A DNA stretch of 64,000 nt, taken from DRKI01 sp011051875 (lineage in GTDB: Bacteria > Desulfobacterota > Desulfobulbia > Desulfobulbales > Desulfobulbaceae). The DNA lies in assembly GCA_026990385.1 (NCBI GenBank), contig JALXDL010000046.1:1-64000 (forward strand). Reading direction: 5' to 3'. Shown here piece by piece: positions 49,771 to 58,900 of the stretch. Numbering within the stretch: position 1 is the first letter of the stretch; each line of letters starts with the position of its first letter. The notes beneath the pieces are model-generated. The model made no database searches, was not told the origin of the DNA, and saw only the letters and a program-made list of their open reading frames with translations. The position numbers were made by a program, and so were the translations under genes.

Positions 49771-50177
49771 TGAAGGACGGTGAAGCAAGGGACCGGGAAC
49801 GCCAGCGGATGCATTTTCTCTACAAACGGTTCCAGGACATTGGCCCGCAGACCGGCGAGAACCTGAAGGTACGGCTCAAGGGGATGCCCGTGGCCCTGCG
49901 CAGCTCGGGATTGGCCGTGGTCGCGGCCCGGTTGGCCGCGTCACCTGACAGCGGCAGGGACAGGACCGTGGACGCTATGATTGCCGATCTGCTCGCCGAA
50001 TGGCTCCTGGAAAACACCATGGTCTTTGCCGGCCAGGAGAAGCAGGGCACTACGGGCATAAGGGCGCTGCTCCACCACTGCGTCGAGGCGGGCCGGCTCG
50101 AGTACGAGGCTGCCCAGCAGGAGGCATCGCGCCTGTTGGAGCAGGCCAAGCTGCTGGCCGCGGCCCTCTGGCCATGA
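49770..50177 (+). CDS. cmr5: Type III-B small subunit Cmr5
   Basis: The 135-residue, all-helical protein fits Cmr5 by size, position and sequence (RQRMHFLYKRF near the start; GLAVVAARLAASP; a helical C-terminus). Cmr5 lines the inner filament where target RNA pairs with crRNA. ATG at 49770 overlaps the cmr4 stop; GTG one codon earlier is possible. An 84-bp gap follows before the Cmr6 fusion gene. Confidence 0.85.
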   Translation: MKDGEARDRERQRMHFLYKRFQDIGPQTGENLKVRLKGMPVALRSSGLAVVAARLAASPDSGRDRTVDAMIADLLAEWLLENTMVFAGQEKQGTTGIRALLHHCVEAGRLEYEAAQQEASRLLEQAKLLAAALWP

Positions 50178-50261
50178 AGCCTTCCGCTCTTGCCCGGAGC
50201 GGAAGGGAGCTGCTGGTTGGTTCCAGCGCCGACGCAACCTTTTCATTATCCGTGAGACACC

Positions 50262-52316
50262 ATGCCTGATATTGCCCTGCTGCCATACCGAAAAGAGCTC
50301 CGCGACAAGATCCTTGCCACCACGGCCCTGCATCCGGGCCTGTTGTACGAACGGTTTTTTCCTTGCTGGCAGGAGAGCGGCCTTGACCTGGAAAAACCAC
50401 TGGGTCGGGTGCTCGATGCCTTCTGCCGCCAGTTCGGTCATACCGGCCGGGACGCGGCCTTTGCCGGGATGCTGGCGGCCCGCCATGAGCATCTCTCCGG
50501 GCTTGTCCGGGCGCGCAACGGACTGGAACTGGCAGCGACCTGCCTCTCGCCGCTGGCCTCCGGCCTGGGCATCGACCATCCTTCGGAGAATGGCTTTGTC
50601 TTTGACCATGGCTGCGGCGTGCCCTTTCTGCCCGGCTCCACGGTCAAGGGACTCTGCCGGGCCTGGGCCAGGGTCCTGGACAGGGAACACCACGTGGAAG
50701 AGCTGCTCGGCCCGGAGACCACGGAAGGGGGCGGCGGCCGGGTGATCTTTCTGCCCGCGTATCCGGCCGCGTGGCCGGAACTGACCTGCGACGTGATCTG
50801 CAACCATCACCGCGACTATTACAGCGCTGATCCCGACAAGAGAAGATATACAAAAAACGAGTTCCCCACCTGCATGGATATCGAGTCACCCGTGCCCATC
50901 ACCCACCTGGCCCTGGCCAGGGGTACGGAACTGGTCTTCCGCATCCTGCCCCTGGACCGGGAAACGGCCGCAGACGACCTGGCCCGCACCGGCGCCCTGC
51001 TGGCCGAGGCCCTGCGCGAACTGGGTATTGGCGCCAGGACCGCGGTCGGCTACGGTGTCATGGAGGTGGAGGACAACAGCCAACTTGCCGAGACCTGGGA
51101 GAAACCGATCATGAGCGGCATCATCAGGACCTTTGTCAGCTACAGCCACGAGGATGCAGACCGGGTGCGCGGGTTCCTGGCCCGCGGTGCCCTGCTGGGC
51201 ATCTCCCCCTGGCTCGACAGCCAGAACATGCTGCCCCATGCCGGCCACTCCCTGGACGCCACCATCCAGGAGGCCCTGCAACGGGACAACATCGCCGCCA
51301 TCACCCTGTTCCTCAGTGAGCACTCTGGCCGGTCGGAGTGGGTGGAAAAGGAGATGCAGTGGGGCAGGGAGATGGGCAAACACGTCATCCCGGTGCTGGA
51401 TTCTGAGGACAGGGAGGTGACCTCGCGGCTCGCAGACCTGGTGCGGCCCCATGAGCCGCATTACCTGCGCCTTGGTGATCGCGGGGCCCTGTTTGCGCTC
51501 CTGAACACGCTCGTTGCCGAGGCGGGCGCGGACGTGGCCGGGGAGGTCGTCATCTACCTGGGCCACCGGGACGACCGGGTGGCGCCCAGCGGCCTTCCGG
51601 AGCAGTGGCGTGAAATGCCGATCATCGAGCTGCGTACAGCCGAACATCGCCTCCGTGATGTCCTGGACTGGGACTTCAAGGGCTGGCTGCCGGCGGACGA
51701 GGAAGAGTACCGTCGCTATGAACAAGGCATACAACAGCTTGCCAGGACACTGCCCCGGGTGGAGCGGATCCGGGTCGCCGGTTTCGCGCCCCTTGGCATT
51801 GCCGGCCTGGTGGGCAAGTACTGGGACCGGGGCAGCAGCGTCAAGAGCCTGGCTGTCTGGAATACCATGGGCGAGGAGGAGTGGCGCATAGAGCGGCAGC
51901 TTCCGGCAGAGGAAGGACCGGAGGCGTGGCGCCACCTGGAGTTCCGGGAGGGTGACGACATGGCACTGGCTGGCGGCGCCAACATCCTGGTCGGCCACTT
52001 CACACAGGAGAACCACTTTGCCACTGTACGGGACTGGGCGGCCCGGCAGGAGGAGCTGGAGATCGGCCGGGCGCTCTGGTTCCGTTCGCCATCCATGATC
52101 GACGCGGCCATGGCCCCGGAGCTGGCCCTGGAGATCGTCCAGTCCTTTGGCTGGGCCAGGCAGCGGTATGGCGCCGCCACGGTCTACTGGTCAGCGGGCG
52201 TACCCATGGGGCTGATGCCGCTCGTCACCTACCTGGCCCGGGCCAGGGGCAGGATCGTGTTCCTGGATTACAACCTCGGGGCAGGGAAATATATCCCGGC
52301 GTTCGAGGTGTTCTGA
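50262..52316 (+). CDS. cmr6: Cmr6-TIR-SAVED fusion: effector subunit carrying its own NADase and cyclic-nucleotide receptor
   Basis: One uninterrupted 684-codon frame joins three modules. Residues 1-275 are Cmr6 (GCGVPFLPGSTVKGLCRAWAR at 117-137; GIGARTAVGYGVME at 255-268), normally the whole protein. Residues 286-385 are a TIR domain (IIRTFVSYSHEDADRV; SGRSEWVEKEMQWG with likely catalytic E364). Residues about 425-684 are a SAVED domain (VIYLGHRDDR; HFTQENHFATVRDW; VTYLARARGRIVFLDYNLGAG). TIR-SAVED proteins are known as cyclic-trinucleotide-activated NADases of CBASS. Fusion to Cmr6 would tether sensor and toxin to the complex whose Cas10 makes the signal. An internal ATG at codon 284 with GGGAG upstream could also give free TIR-SAVED. 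Confidence 0.92.
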   Translation: MPDIALLPYRKELRDKILATTALHPGLLYERFFPCWQESGLDLEKPLGRVLDAFCRQFGHTGRDAAFAGMLAARHEHLSGLVRARNGLELAATCLSPLASGLGIDHPSENGFVFDHGCGVPFLPGSTVKGLCRAWARVLDREHHVEELLGPETTEGGGGRVIFLPAYPAAWPELTCDVICNHHRDYYSADPDKRRYTKNEFPTCMDIESPVPITHLALARGTELVFRILPLDRETAADDLARTGALLAEALRELGIGARTAVGYGVMEVEDNSQLAETWEKPIMSGIIRTFVSYSHEDADRVRGFLARGALLGISPWLDSQNMLPHAGHSLDATIQEALQRDNIAAITLFLSEHSGRSEWVEKEMQWGREMGKHVIPVLDSEDREVTSRLADLVRPHEPHYLRLGDRGALFALLNTLVAEAGADVAGEVVIYLGHRDDRVAPSGLPEQWREMPIIELRTAEHRLRDVLDWDFKGWLPADEEEYRRYEQGIQQLARTLPRVERIRVAGFAPLGIAGLVGKYWDRGSSVKSLAVWNTMGEEEWRIERQLPAEEGPEAWRHLEFREGDDMALAGGANILVGHFTQENHFATVRDWAARQEELEIGRALWFRSPSMIDAAMAPELALEIVQSFGWARQRYGAATVYWSAGVPMGLMPLVTYLARARGRIVFLDYNLGAGKYIPAFEVF

Positions 52317-52572
52317 TCATTTGAGGTGTATCCGGTATGTTGTACACCACATGAGACCCACCTGCTCCCTGGCTCGCATATATGGAATTTTTCAGACCTT
52401 TCGCGACGACCTCTGTGAAATAAGCGGGCCAGGTGACATGCAACCTGGCATCTTGCGGGACGGATCTTTCTCCCCCCCCTGTAGTCTCAAACCATGTGCC
52501 ATGCCGGCATCTTTCCTGGCCACATGGCGGCCCTCCTGTTCCGATCACCCGCTGCGGATCCCTTCTTTGTAA

Positions 52573-52601
52573 TTGACAACAATGGTCGTTTCATACATAA
52601 T
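52573..52601 (+). promoter_or_regulatory. Promoter of the second toxin-antitoxin operon
   Basis: TTGACA (52573-52578), 17-base spacer and CATAAT (52596-52601), 42 bp before the antitoxin start. Upstream, 52317-52572 holds no gene or strong structure that I can support. Confidence 0.65.
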
Positions 52602-52621
52602 AAGTGTGAACCGTAATAAGT
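52598..52621 (+). promoter_or_regulatory. Direct repeats TAATAAGT, likely antitoxin operator
   Basis: TAATAAGT occurs at 52598-52605 and 52614-52621 (16-bp period), overlapping the -10 box and the transcription start. Evenly spaced short repeats of this kind suit binding by a ribbon-helix-helix antitoxin and autorepression. Confidence 0.5.
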
Positions 52622-52642
52622 TTCATGCTTGAGGGGGTCGCC

Positions 52643-52876
52643 ATGCCGAATATTACGCTCAGCGTTGATGAAAAAATTATAAAAAAAGTCAGAAAAATCG
52701 CCATTGAAAAAAATACGACAATGACCGCCATGATCAGGGAGTATCTTTACCGCGTCGCCAGGAGCGACCAGGCCGCCCGTGAAGAGGCGGCTGCACAGCT
52801 CGAATCCACCATCAGGAAATACAGCCGGGACATGAGCGGGACCTGGACACGCGAGGAGTTGCATGAAAGATCGTGA
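52643..52876 (+). CDS. vapB: Ribbon-helix-helix antitoxin
   Basis: The 77-residue protein has an N-terminal ribbon-helix-helix: strand MPNITLSVDEKIIKKV then helices RKIAIEKNTTMTAMIREYLYRVA. The acidic/basic tail (SGTWTREELHERS) should contact the toxin. GAGGGGG lies before the ATG. It overlaps the toxin gene by 14 bp. It is unrelated to the AbrB-type antitoxin at 32230. Confidence 0.88.
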   Translation: MPNITLSVDEKIIKKVRKIAIEKNTTMTAMIREYLYRVARSDQAAREEAAAQLESTIRKYSRDMSGTWTREELHERS

Positions 52877-53282
52877 TTTTCTTGATACGAACATCCTGGT
52901 CTATGCCTTTGACAGTTCCAATACCCGGAAGCAGGATAGAGCGGCAGGCCTGCTTGCCGAGGCCATACGCAACGAGACAGCGCTTCTCTCCACCCAGGTG
53001 TTGGGCGAGTTTTTCACCATTGTAACCAGAAAGATCAGCCAACCGCTGCAACCGAAACAGGCCCTTGAAGTACTGGAGAGTCTTTCTGTCCTGCCTGTTC
53101 TGGAAGTTGATCTTGAGATGGTGCGGCGGGCAATCAGGACAAGTGACAGGTACAGAATTTCTTACTGGGACAGCCTGATTATTGCCGCTGCCGAGAGAGG
53201 AGGCTGCACCAGGCTGCTGTCAGAAGATTTGAACAGCGGACAATGCTTCTACGATATTGTTGTCTATAACCCCTTTGCGTGA
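52863..53282 (+). CDS. vapC: VapC-type PIN-domain toxin
   Basis: The 139-residue PIN ribonuclease has D8 (RDFLDTNILVYAFD), E49 (QVLGEFFTIV), D103 (ISYWDSLIIAAAE) and E121/D122 (LLSEDLN), a complete acidic set. It is co-transcribed with the antitoxin. A strong terminator hairpin follows at 53310. This is a second, independent toxin-antitoxin pair flanking the CRISPR effector island on its right side. Confidence 0.92.
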   Translation: MKDRDFLDTNILVYAFDSSNTRKQDRAAGLLAEAIRNETALLSTQVLGEFFTIVTRKISQPLQPKQALEVLESLSVLPVLEVDLEMVRRAIRTSDRYRISYWDSLIIAAAERGGCTRLLSEDLNSGQCFYDIVVYNPFA

Positions 53283-53309
53283 TGCCGCTTGTCTGAAAAC
53301 TCTGGAAAA

Positions 53310-53359
53310 CCGGCAACAGGCCACGATCTTCAAGGCCCGGGATCATGGCCTGTTGCCGG
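53310..53359 (+). terminator. Hairpin terminator after the toxin gene
   Basis: CCGGCAACAGGCCAcGAT and ATCaTGGCCTGTTGCCGG form a 14-bp-plus stem around a GC-rich loop, followed by ATTTTCCCCGGTTTTC. The long stem and trailing T-rich tract suit termination of the vapBC transcript, although the T-run is interrupted. Confidence 0.65.
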
Positions 53360-53423
53360 ATTTTCCCCGGTTTTCTCGTTGACAACAGGCTTTCGGACAA
53401 CAAGGCCTTTTGCTGAACATGTC

Positions 53424-55886
53424 ATGCAGAGATTACGGATTTTTTCACCAAGAGCATTGCTCCCGCTCCTTTGTCTCCTTCCCTCGCTGCTCCTCTGGGG
53501 AGGCGGCCTGGCCGCCCTGGACTCCTTTCTTCTTCTGCCATCCTGGCCCGATCATCTGCGGGTGGTTGTCTGGCCGGACCGGCTGCGCAGCGCGGTTTTC
53601 GTCCTTGCCCTGGTAGCGGTGCCGGTTCTGGGGACCTGGGCGTATCGCTGTCAGGGGAGGAGGCTGTCCGCATCCCGTGGCCTCGCCTGGATGGCCGCCC
53701 CGATGCCGCTTCTCCTGCTACCCCTCTTGCTGCTTCCTTTCTTTTTCTGGACACTCCTCCCCGGGAGCCTGCCGGCTAACCTGCTTTTCTACGGCACCGT
53801 TGCTCTCGCCACCCTGGTGCTGTTCAGGTTTCTTCACCTGCCCCGATGTTCCGGCTGCCACGCCCCACGGTCCATGGCACCCGGAACAGGTACCGGACGT
53901 AAGCCCGGTATCTATCACTCACGTTCTGTCCTTTTTCTTGTCACTGCTGTGACCTGCCTGTTCTTCCTGTTTTTCTGGCTGGGCGGAATCTATTTTGGTT
54001 CGTGGGTCGGGGAAAAAGGTGGTGATGCCGGACACTTTATCATCCAGGCAGAGAGCCTCTATTACGACCATGATCTGGACATCGGAAACAATTTCGATGC
54101 AATGGAACAGAAACTGCTGCACCAGCGTGGTCCCGCCATCATGCACATCTCTCCCAATGCCAGGAATGGCCATGTGTATTCCTGGCATTCTTTCGGCCTG
54201 TCGCTCCTGCTCGCGCCCCTGGTGCCTTTCGGTCCCGCCGGTCTGCATGCCGTGACCGCCATTATCGCCGCCCTGGGCATCGGGGGTGCGCTCCTGGCTT
54301 GCCTGCTGCTTGGTGTGAGCCGCCGGACCTCCCTGGTCGTCACCGTACTCTTTGCCCTTTCCGTTTTCTGGGCAACCTACGCCTTCCAGATTCTACCGGA
54401 ATGTGCTGGGGCAACAGGTATGGTGTGGATCTTGGTGGCCATTCTTCTCCTGCCCCGGCGTCCGGGATTGGCCTGGACGCTCATGGTCATCGCCTGCCTG
54501 GCGTTGCCGTGGCTCTACGTCCGTTTTGCCCCACCGGCGGCAATGGGAGCCATCTTCTTCCTTCTTGCCCTGTGGCGGAGCGGGCTGCCCAGGAGGCAGC
54601 GATACACCCTCGCCCTCTCCTTTCTCCTGGTCTGCCTCTGTGGAGGTGCCCTCTATTTTCTTGTCCAGTTCTCCATGTTTGAAGGAGGATATGCCAGCCC
54701 GAACGACAGCCGCATGTTGTTTTCCTATCTTCCTGGAATGTGGAAGATATTGTTCAGCGAGCGGAGCGTGACCTATGTTCTTCCCCTGTTTCCCGTCATG
54801 TTGCTGTCGACCGGTCGCATCCTGTTCTACGAGCCGGAGCACCGGTTTGCAGCAACATTTGCCCTGACCGTCTTTCTCACGGTCCTGGCCACCTCCTGTT
54901 CTTTTCCTACCTGGTTCGGGGGCGCTGTCATGCCGGGCCGCTACCTCCTGGTCGCCACCCTGGTCCTGCTTCCCTTTGCCGCCAGGGAGTATGAACAGGC
55001 AGGACCCGTGGTCCGCTGGTTTTTTCTTTTTCTGGGGTTGGTTTCCTGTGGCTATTTTCTGCTCCTGCTGATCAACCTGCCCGAGATAGGCATCCATTTC
55101 GGCGATCCCCGCCGCATCCTTGCCTTTTATCGTCCCCTGCTCGACGGACTTGCCAATCCCTTTGCCCGCCCCGCCGATCTGTTCGGGTTCTTGCTTTTTT
55201 TCCTGACCGGGGTGATGATTTTTTCCCCCCCAAGGGCGGTCAGGCTGCATGCAGCAGCACTCTTCTGCCTCGTGGCGGCTGTGGCCTGGCTGCACCAGCC
55301 GGATCGGGATTATGTCAACAGCCCCTGGCGGCGGACCGTATTGAATGATTCCATGCGGAGGCGGAATTCGGCCATGTTCAGGCATATCGACACAGGGAAG
55401 AGCCTGGTTTTTCTGCCCGGAACCCGCTCCTATCCGGTTTCCAGCGTCTTTGCCGGCCGGTTGGCCGTGGTACGTGGTGGAGAGCCTCTGCAGGATGCGG
55501 TTCTTGTGCGGCAACTCGGAGAGCATGGGGCCGGATCTTCGCGGGCAGGCCGGCGGTGGTTACGACTGGTTCGTGATTTTTCCGACGGGCCTGGGCCAAG
55601 GACCTTGTGCGTTGCAGGAGCGCAGGGAAGTGGGGGAGGAGTCGCGGTTGTTGGCGATTTTGCCGGCAGCAGGAAAGTACTCCTCGCGCCGCAGGAGAGC
55701 GTGGCCGGGACAGACTGGGCCGCGGCATGCCATGACATGGTGCTTCCCGGTCAGGGAGCTATCCAGATCCTGTTTGCCTGTCCAGGTCGGGACAGGTCCT
55801 GTTCGCTACCAGATCTCTTCTGGTATCCGCTGACGCTTTCTTTTTTTCATCAGGCCCGTCTCTCTCCACCCGTGGACCCGAGGTAA
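53424..55886 (+). CDS. Large multipass membrane protein, glycosyltransferase-like
   Basis: The 820-residue protein has about 16 hydrophobic helices and a periplasmic C-terminal domain of some 180 residues. The loop with GDAGHFIIQAESLYYDHDLDIGNNFD after the fifth or so helix resembles the acidic first loop of GT-C type glycosyltransferases (dolichyl-phosphate-mannose-type), where Asp or Glu is catalytic. A sugar-transfer role in envelope synthesis is likely but unproven. The ATG at 53424 is preferred, since the frame open to 53289 crosses a terminator hairpin. No operon partner. Confidence 0.65.
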   Translation: MQRLRIFSPRALLPLLCLLPSLLLWGGGLAALDSFLLLPSWPDHLRVVVWPDRLRSAVFVLALVAVPVLGTWAYRCQGRRLSASRGLAWMAAPMPLLLLPLLLLPFFFWTLLPGSLPANLLFYGTVALATLVLFRFLHLPRCSGCHAPRSMAPGTGTGRKPGIYHSRSVLFLVTAVTCLFFLFFWLGGIYFGSWVGEKGGDAGHFIIQAESLYYDHDLDIGNNFDAMEQKLLHQRGPAIMHISPNARNGHVYSWHSFGLSLLLAPLVPFGPAGLHAVTAIIAALGIGGALLACLLLGVSRRTSLVVTVLFALSVFWATYAFQILPECAGATGMVWILVAILLLPRRPGLAWTLMVIACLALPWLYVRFAPPAAMGAIFFLLALWRSGLPRRQRYTLALSFLLVCLCGGALYFLVQFSMFEGGYASPNDSRMLFSYLPGMWKILFSERSVTYVLPLFPVMLLSTGRILFYEPEHRFAATFALTVFLTVLATSCSFPTWFGGAVMPGRYLLVATLVLLPFAAREYEQAGPVVRWFFLFLGLVSCGYFLLLLINLPEIGIHFGDPRRILAFYRPLLDGLANPFARPADLFGFLLFFLTGVMIFSPPRAVRLHAAALFCLVAAVAWLHQPDRDYVNSPWRRTVLNDSMRRRNSAMFRHIDTGKSLVFLPGTRSYPVSSVFAGRLAVVRGGEPLQDAVLVRQLGEHGAGSSRAGRRWLRLVRDFSDGPGPRTLCVAGAQGSGGGVAVVGDFAGSRKVLLAPQESVAGTDWAAACHDMVLPGQGAIQILFACPGRDRSCSLPDLFWYPLTLSFFHQARLSPPVDPR

Positions 55887-55952
55887 TCCGGAATATCGTC
55901 CACTTGGTTCACCTTGTCCTGTCGTTGTATTCCTCCCGTCCCCGCCATGTAT

Positions 55953-58900
55953 TTAATTACGGCGCTCGTTTCCCGCGGGGTGACGGCAGGTGCGTCCTGC
56001 AGCCGCCCCCGCCGGCGGGCCCTGGTCGTTTTCCCTCTCCTGCCGGAGCAGGTGCAGCAGTTCATCGGTGGTGAGTCGGGCACTGATGTCGGTGCCGGAG
56101 AGGAGCGAGTCGGCAAGATCGCGTTTTTCCTCGTGCAGGCGGACGATCTGCTCCTCGATGGTGCCCCGGGTGACCAGGCGGTACACGGTGACCGGCCGCT
56201 GCTGGCCGATGCGGTGGGCCCGGTCCGAGGCCTGGTCCTCCACGGCCGGGTTCCACCAGGGGTCCATGTGGATGACATAGTCGGCCGCGGTCAGGTTGAG
56301 ACCGGTGCCACCGGCCTTGAGGCTGATGAGGAAGACATCGCCCTTGCCGGCCTGGAAGGCCCGGACCCTGGTTTCGCGCTGCTTGCGGCTGGTCTGGCCG
56401 TCCAGGTACTGGTAGCTGATCTTCTGCTCGTCCAGGTGGTCGCGGATGATGTGCAGGTGGTCGACAAACTGGCTGAAGACCAGGGCCTTGTGGCCGCCGG
56501 CCAGCAGCTCGGCCAGGATGTCGTCAAAGACCTTGAGCTTGGAGGAGGGAATACGGCTGTCCGGGTCGAGCAGCCGCGGGTTGCAGCACAGCCGCCGCAA
56601 CCGCATGATCTCGGCCAGGATACGCAGGTGCCGGCCGCCGTCCTCCTCGTTGTCCGCGCCGGCAAGCCGTTCCACGGCCGTCTGCCGCTGGGCCTCGTAA
56701 AGGGCGGCCTCCTCCGGGCTCATGACGACCTCCAGGGCGATATCGGTGCGGGGCGGCAGTTCCTGCAGGACCTCGCTCTTGATCCGGCGCAGGAGGAAGG
56801 GACGGATCAGGCGGCGCAGCCGGTGCCGGGCCTCCCGGTCCCGGTCACCCTCGATGGGCAGGACAAAACGCTCGTGAAAGGACTTGCGCGAGCCAAGCAG
56901 GCCGGGATTGAGAAAGCGGAACAGTGACCAGAGCTCGGAGAGGTTGTTTTCAAGCGGCGTGCCGGTGGTGGCCAGGCGGAAACCGGCTTTGAGGCGCAGG
57001 GCGGCGCGGGCGCGCCGGGTCTGGTGGTTCTTGATCGCCTGGGCCTCGTCCAGGATCACGGTCTGCCAGTCTACCTTGGCCAGCCGGTCGATCTCCGTGG
57101 CCAGCAGGCCATAGCTGCAGACCACCAGGGCAAAGGGGCCCAGGTCGTCCAGGCAGGCGTCGCGGTCGCCGGGCCCGAAGTGGCGGACCTGCAGGGTGGG
57201 GGCAAAGCGGCGTGCCTCCTCCTGCCAGTTGGCGATCACCGAGAGTGGCGCCACCACCAGGGTCGGGCCGTCAGGGGCCCGGAGCAGGACCGCGGCCAGG
57301 GCCTGCACGGTCTTGCCCAGGCCCATGTCGTCGGCCAGGCAGGCGCCCACGCCCCACTGGGAGAGGCGGGCCAGCCAGCGGAAGCCCTCCACCTGGTAGG
57401 GCCGCAGCCTGGCCTGCAGGGTGGAGGGCAGTTCCGGGTCCACCGGCCTGGCGAGCCGGGCCACGTGTTCCTTCCAGGCCCTGTCCGTGTGCAGCGAGCC
57501 GGCCTGCTCGGTCAGTTCCTCCAGGGCCAGGGAGGCCAGCGGCGGGATGCGAACGCCCTTGCCGCGCAGCTCGCCGTAGGCGCGCAGCTCGCTGATCCGC
57601 TTGCGGAATTCCCGGGTCAGAGCAAGAAAAGAGCCGTCGTCGAGCTGGACAAAGCGGCCCGGTGACTGTTCCAGCATCTGGAGGAGCTGTTTCAGGTCCA
57701 GGGCCAGCTCGTTGTCCACCTCCAGCCTGCCGGTGGCGGCGAACCAGTCGCGGTCCTTTTTCAGGCGCAGCGAGAGCCGGGCAAAGGAGGCCTCGCCGCG
57801 TACCCGGAACTTCTCTCCCCTGGGCCATTCCAGGACCACTTGCTCGTCCAGGCGGCCCAGCTCCAGCAGCATCTCCAGGCTGTCCTGCGGGTCCTCCAGG
57901 CGATAGATACCGTCCACCGGCTCCTGCCGCTCCAGGGTGGGGCAGGAGCGGATTACCTGCTCGCAGAGTTGCTGTTCCCTGTCCAGGTCACGGACCGCCT
58001 TCACCGGACGGCCCTCGACCCGGGCGAGCACGGTCTCGCCGCCCCGGCCCGGCCGGCACCAGGTATCGGCGCCGGCCAGGGGACGGACCAGGAACTCGGC
58101 CTGCAGTCCCTGGCCCGCGGGCAGCAGGTGGACATGGGGCGTGGGATCGCCCTGCTCGGTGGGGATATCGTCACCCAGGCCGTCGAGATCGGACTGGATG
58201 GTGGCCAGGGACGAGAGGGAGGCGACAGAGGAGCGCAGGCTGTCGGCTGCCTCGGCCGGCAGGGTCATCGGCCGGGCCAGGATCTGGTAGAGGCGCTGCT
58301 GGCCGCTGTCCAGCCGGTAAAAGGTGTAGCGGGTCGGTGTCTCCCGCACCAGGGCGCCCTCCTCGTGCATGGCCTTGGCAGGCGGGACCAGCTCCAGCCG
58401 GACCCGGTCCTTTTCGTGGCTGATGCTGAGACCGGGCCGGGCCATCACGATGTCCATCCTGGTGGAGGGCGAGTCGGCCAGGAAGACCAGGGGATGCCTG
58501 GCGAGCAGGGGCAGGGCCTTGACCGGATCGAGCTGGTAGGTGGTCTTGCGGTGGCCGTACCAGTACTGCTGTTCCCGGTGGATGGTAATCAGGGCGACCA
58601 GGGAGCGGTCCAAGTCGGAGAGGCCCTCCATGGAGTCACTCTTCTCGAACAGGGTCTTGAGTGCCACCACCCGCCCCTTGCTCCAGCGGCCGTTCTTTCC
58701 CTTTTTCTGTAGCCTGGGCTCCAGCGTGACCCGGGCCGGGTCGCTGTGCGGCCCGAGGAACCAGACCAGCCGCTGGCCACCGGTGGTGGCGCTGCCGGCG
58801 GCACCGTCGGCCAGGCCCTGCAGGGCCAGCAGTGTCTTCTGCCAGGCCGGCAGGTCTGTCCAGCAGTCCGACAGGCAGGCCAGGCCGCTGGCCCGCCGGA

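Noticed and set aside
53289..53423. TTG start and N-terminal extension for the membrane protein
   Set aside because: The extension would translate across the terminator hairpin of the preceding toxin gene; the ATG just before the first hydrophobic helix fits better.
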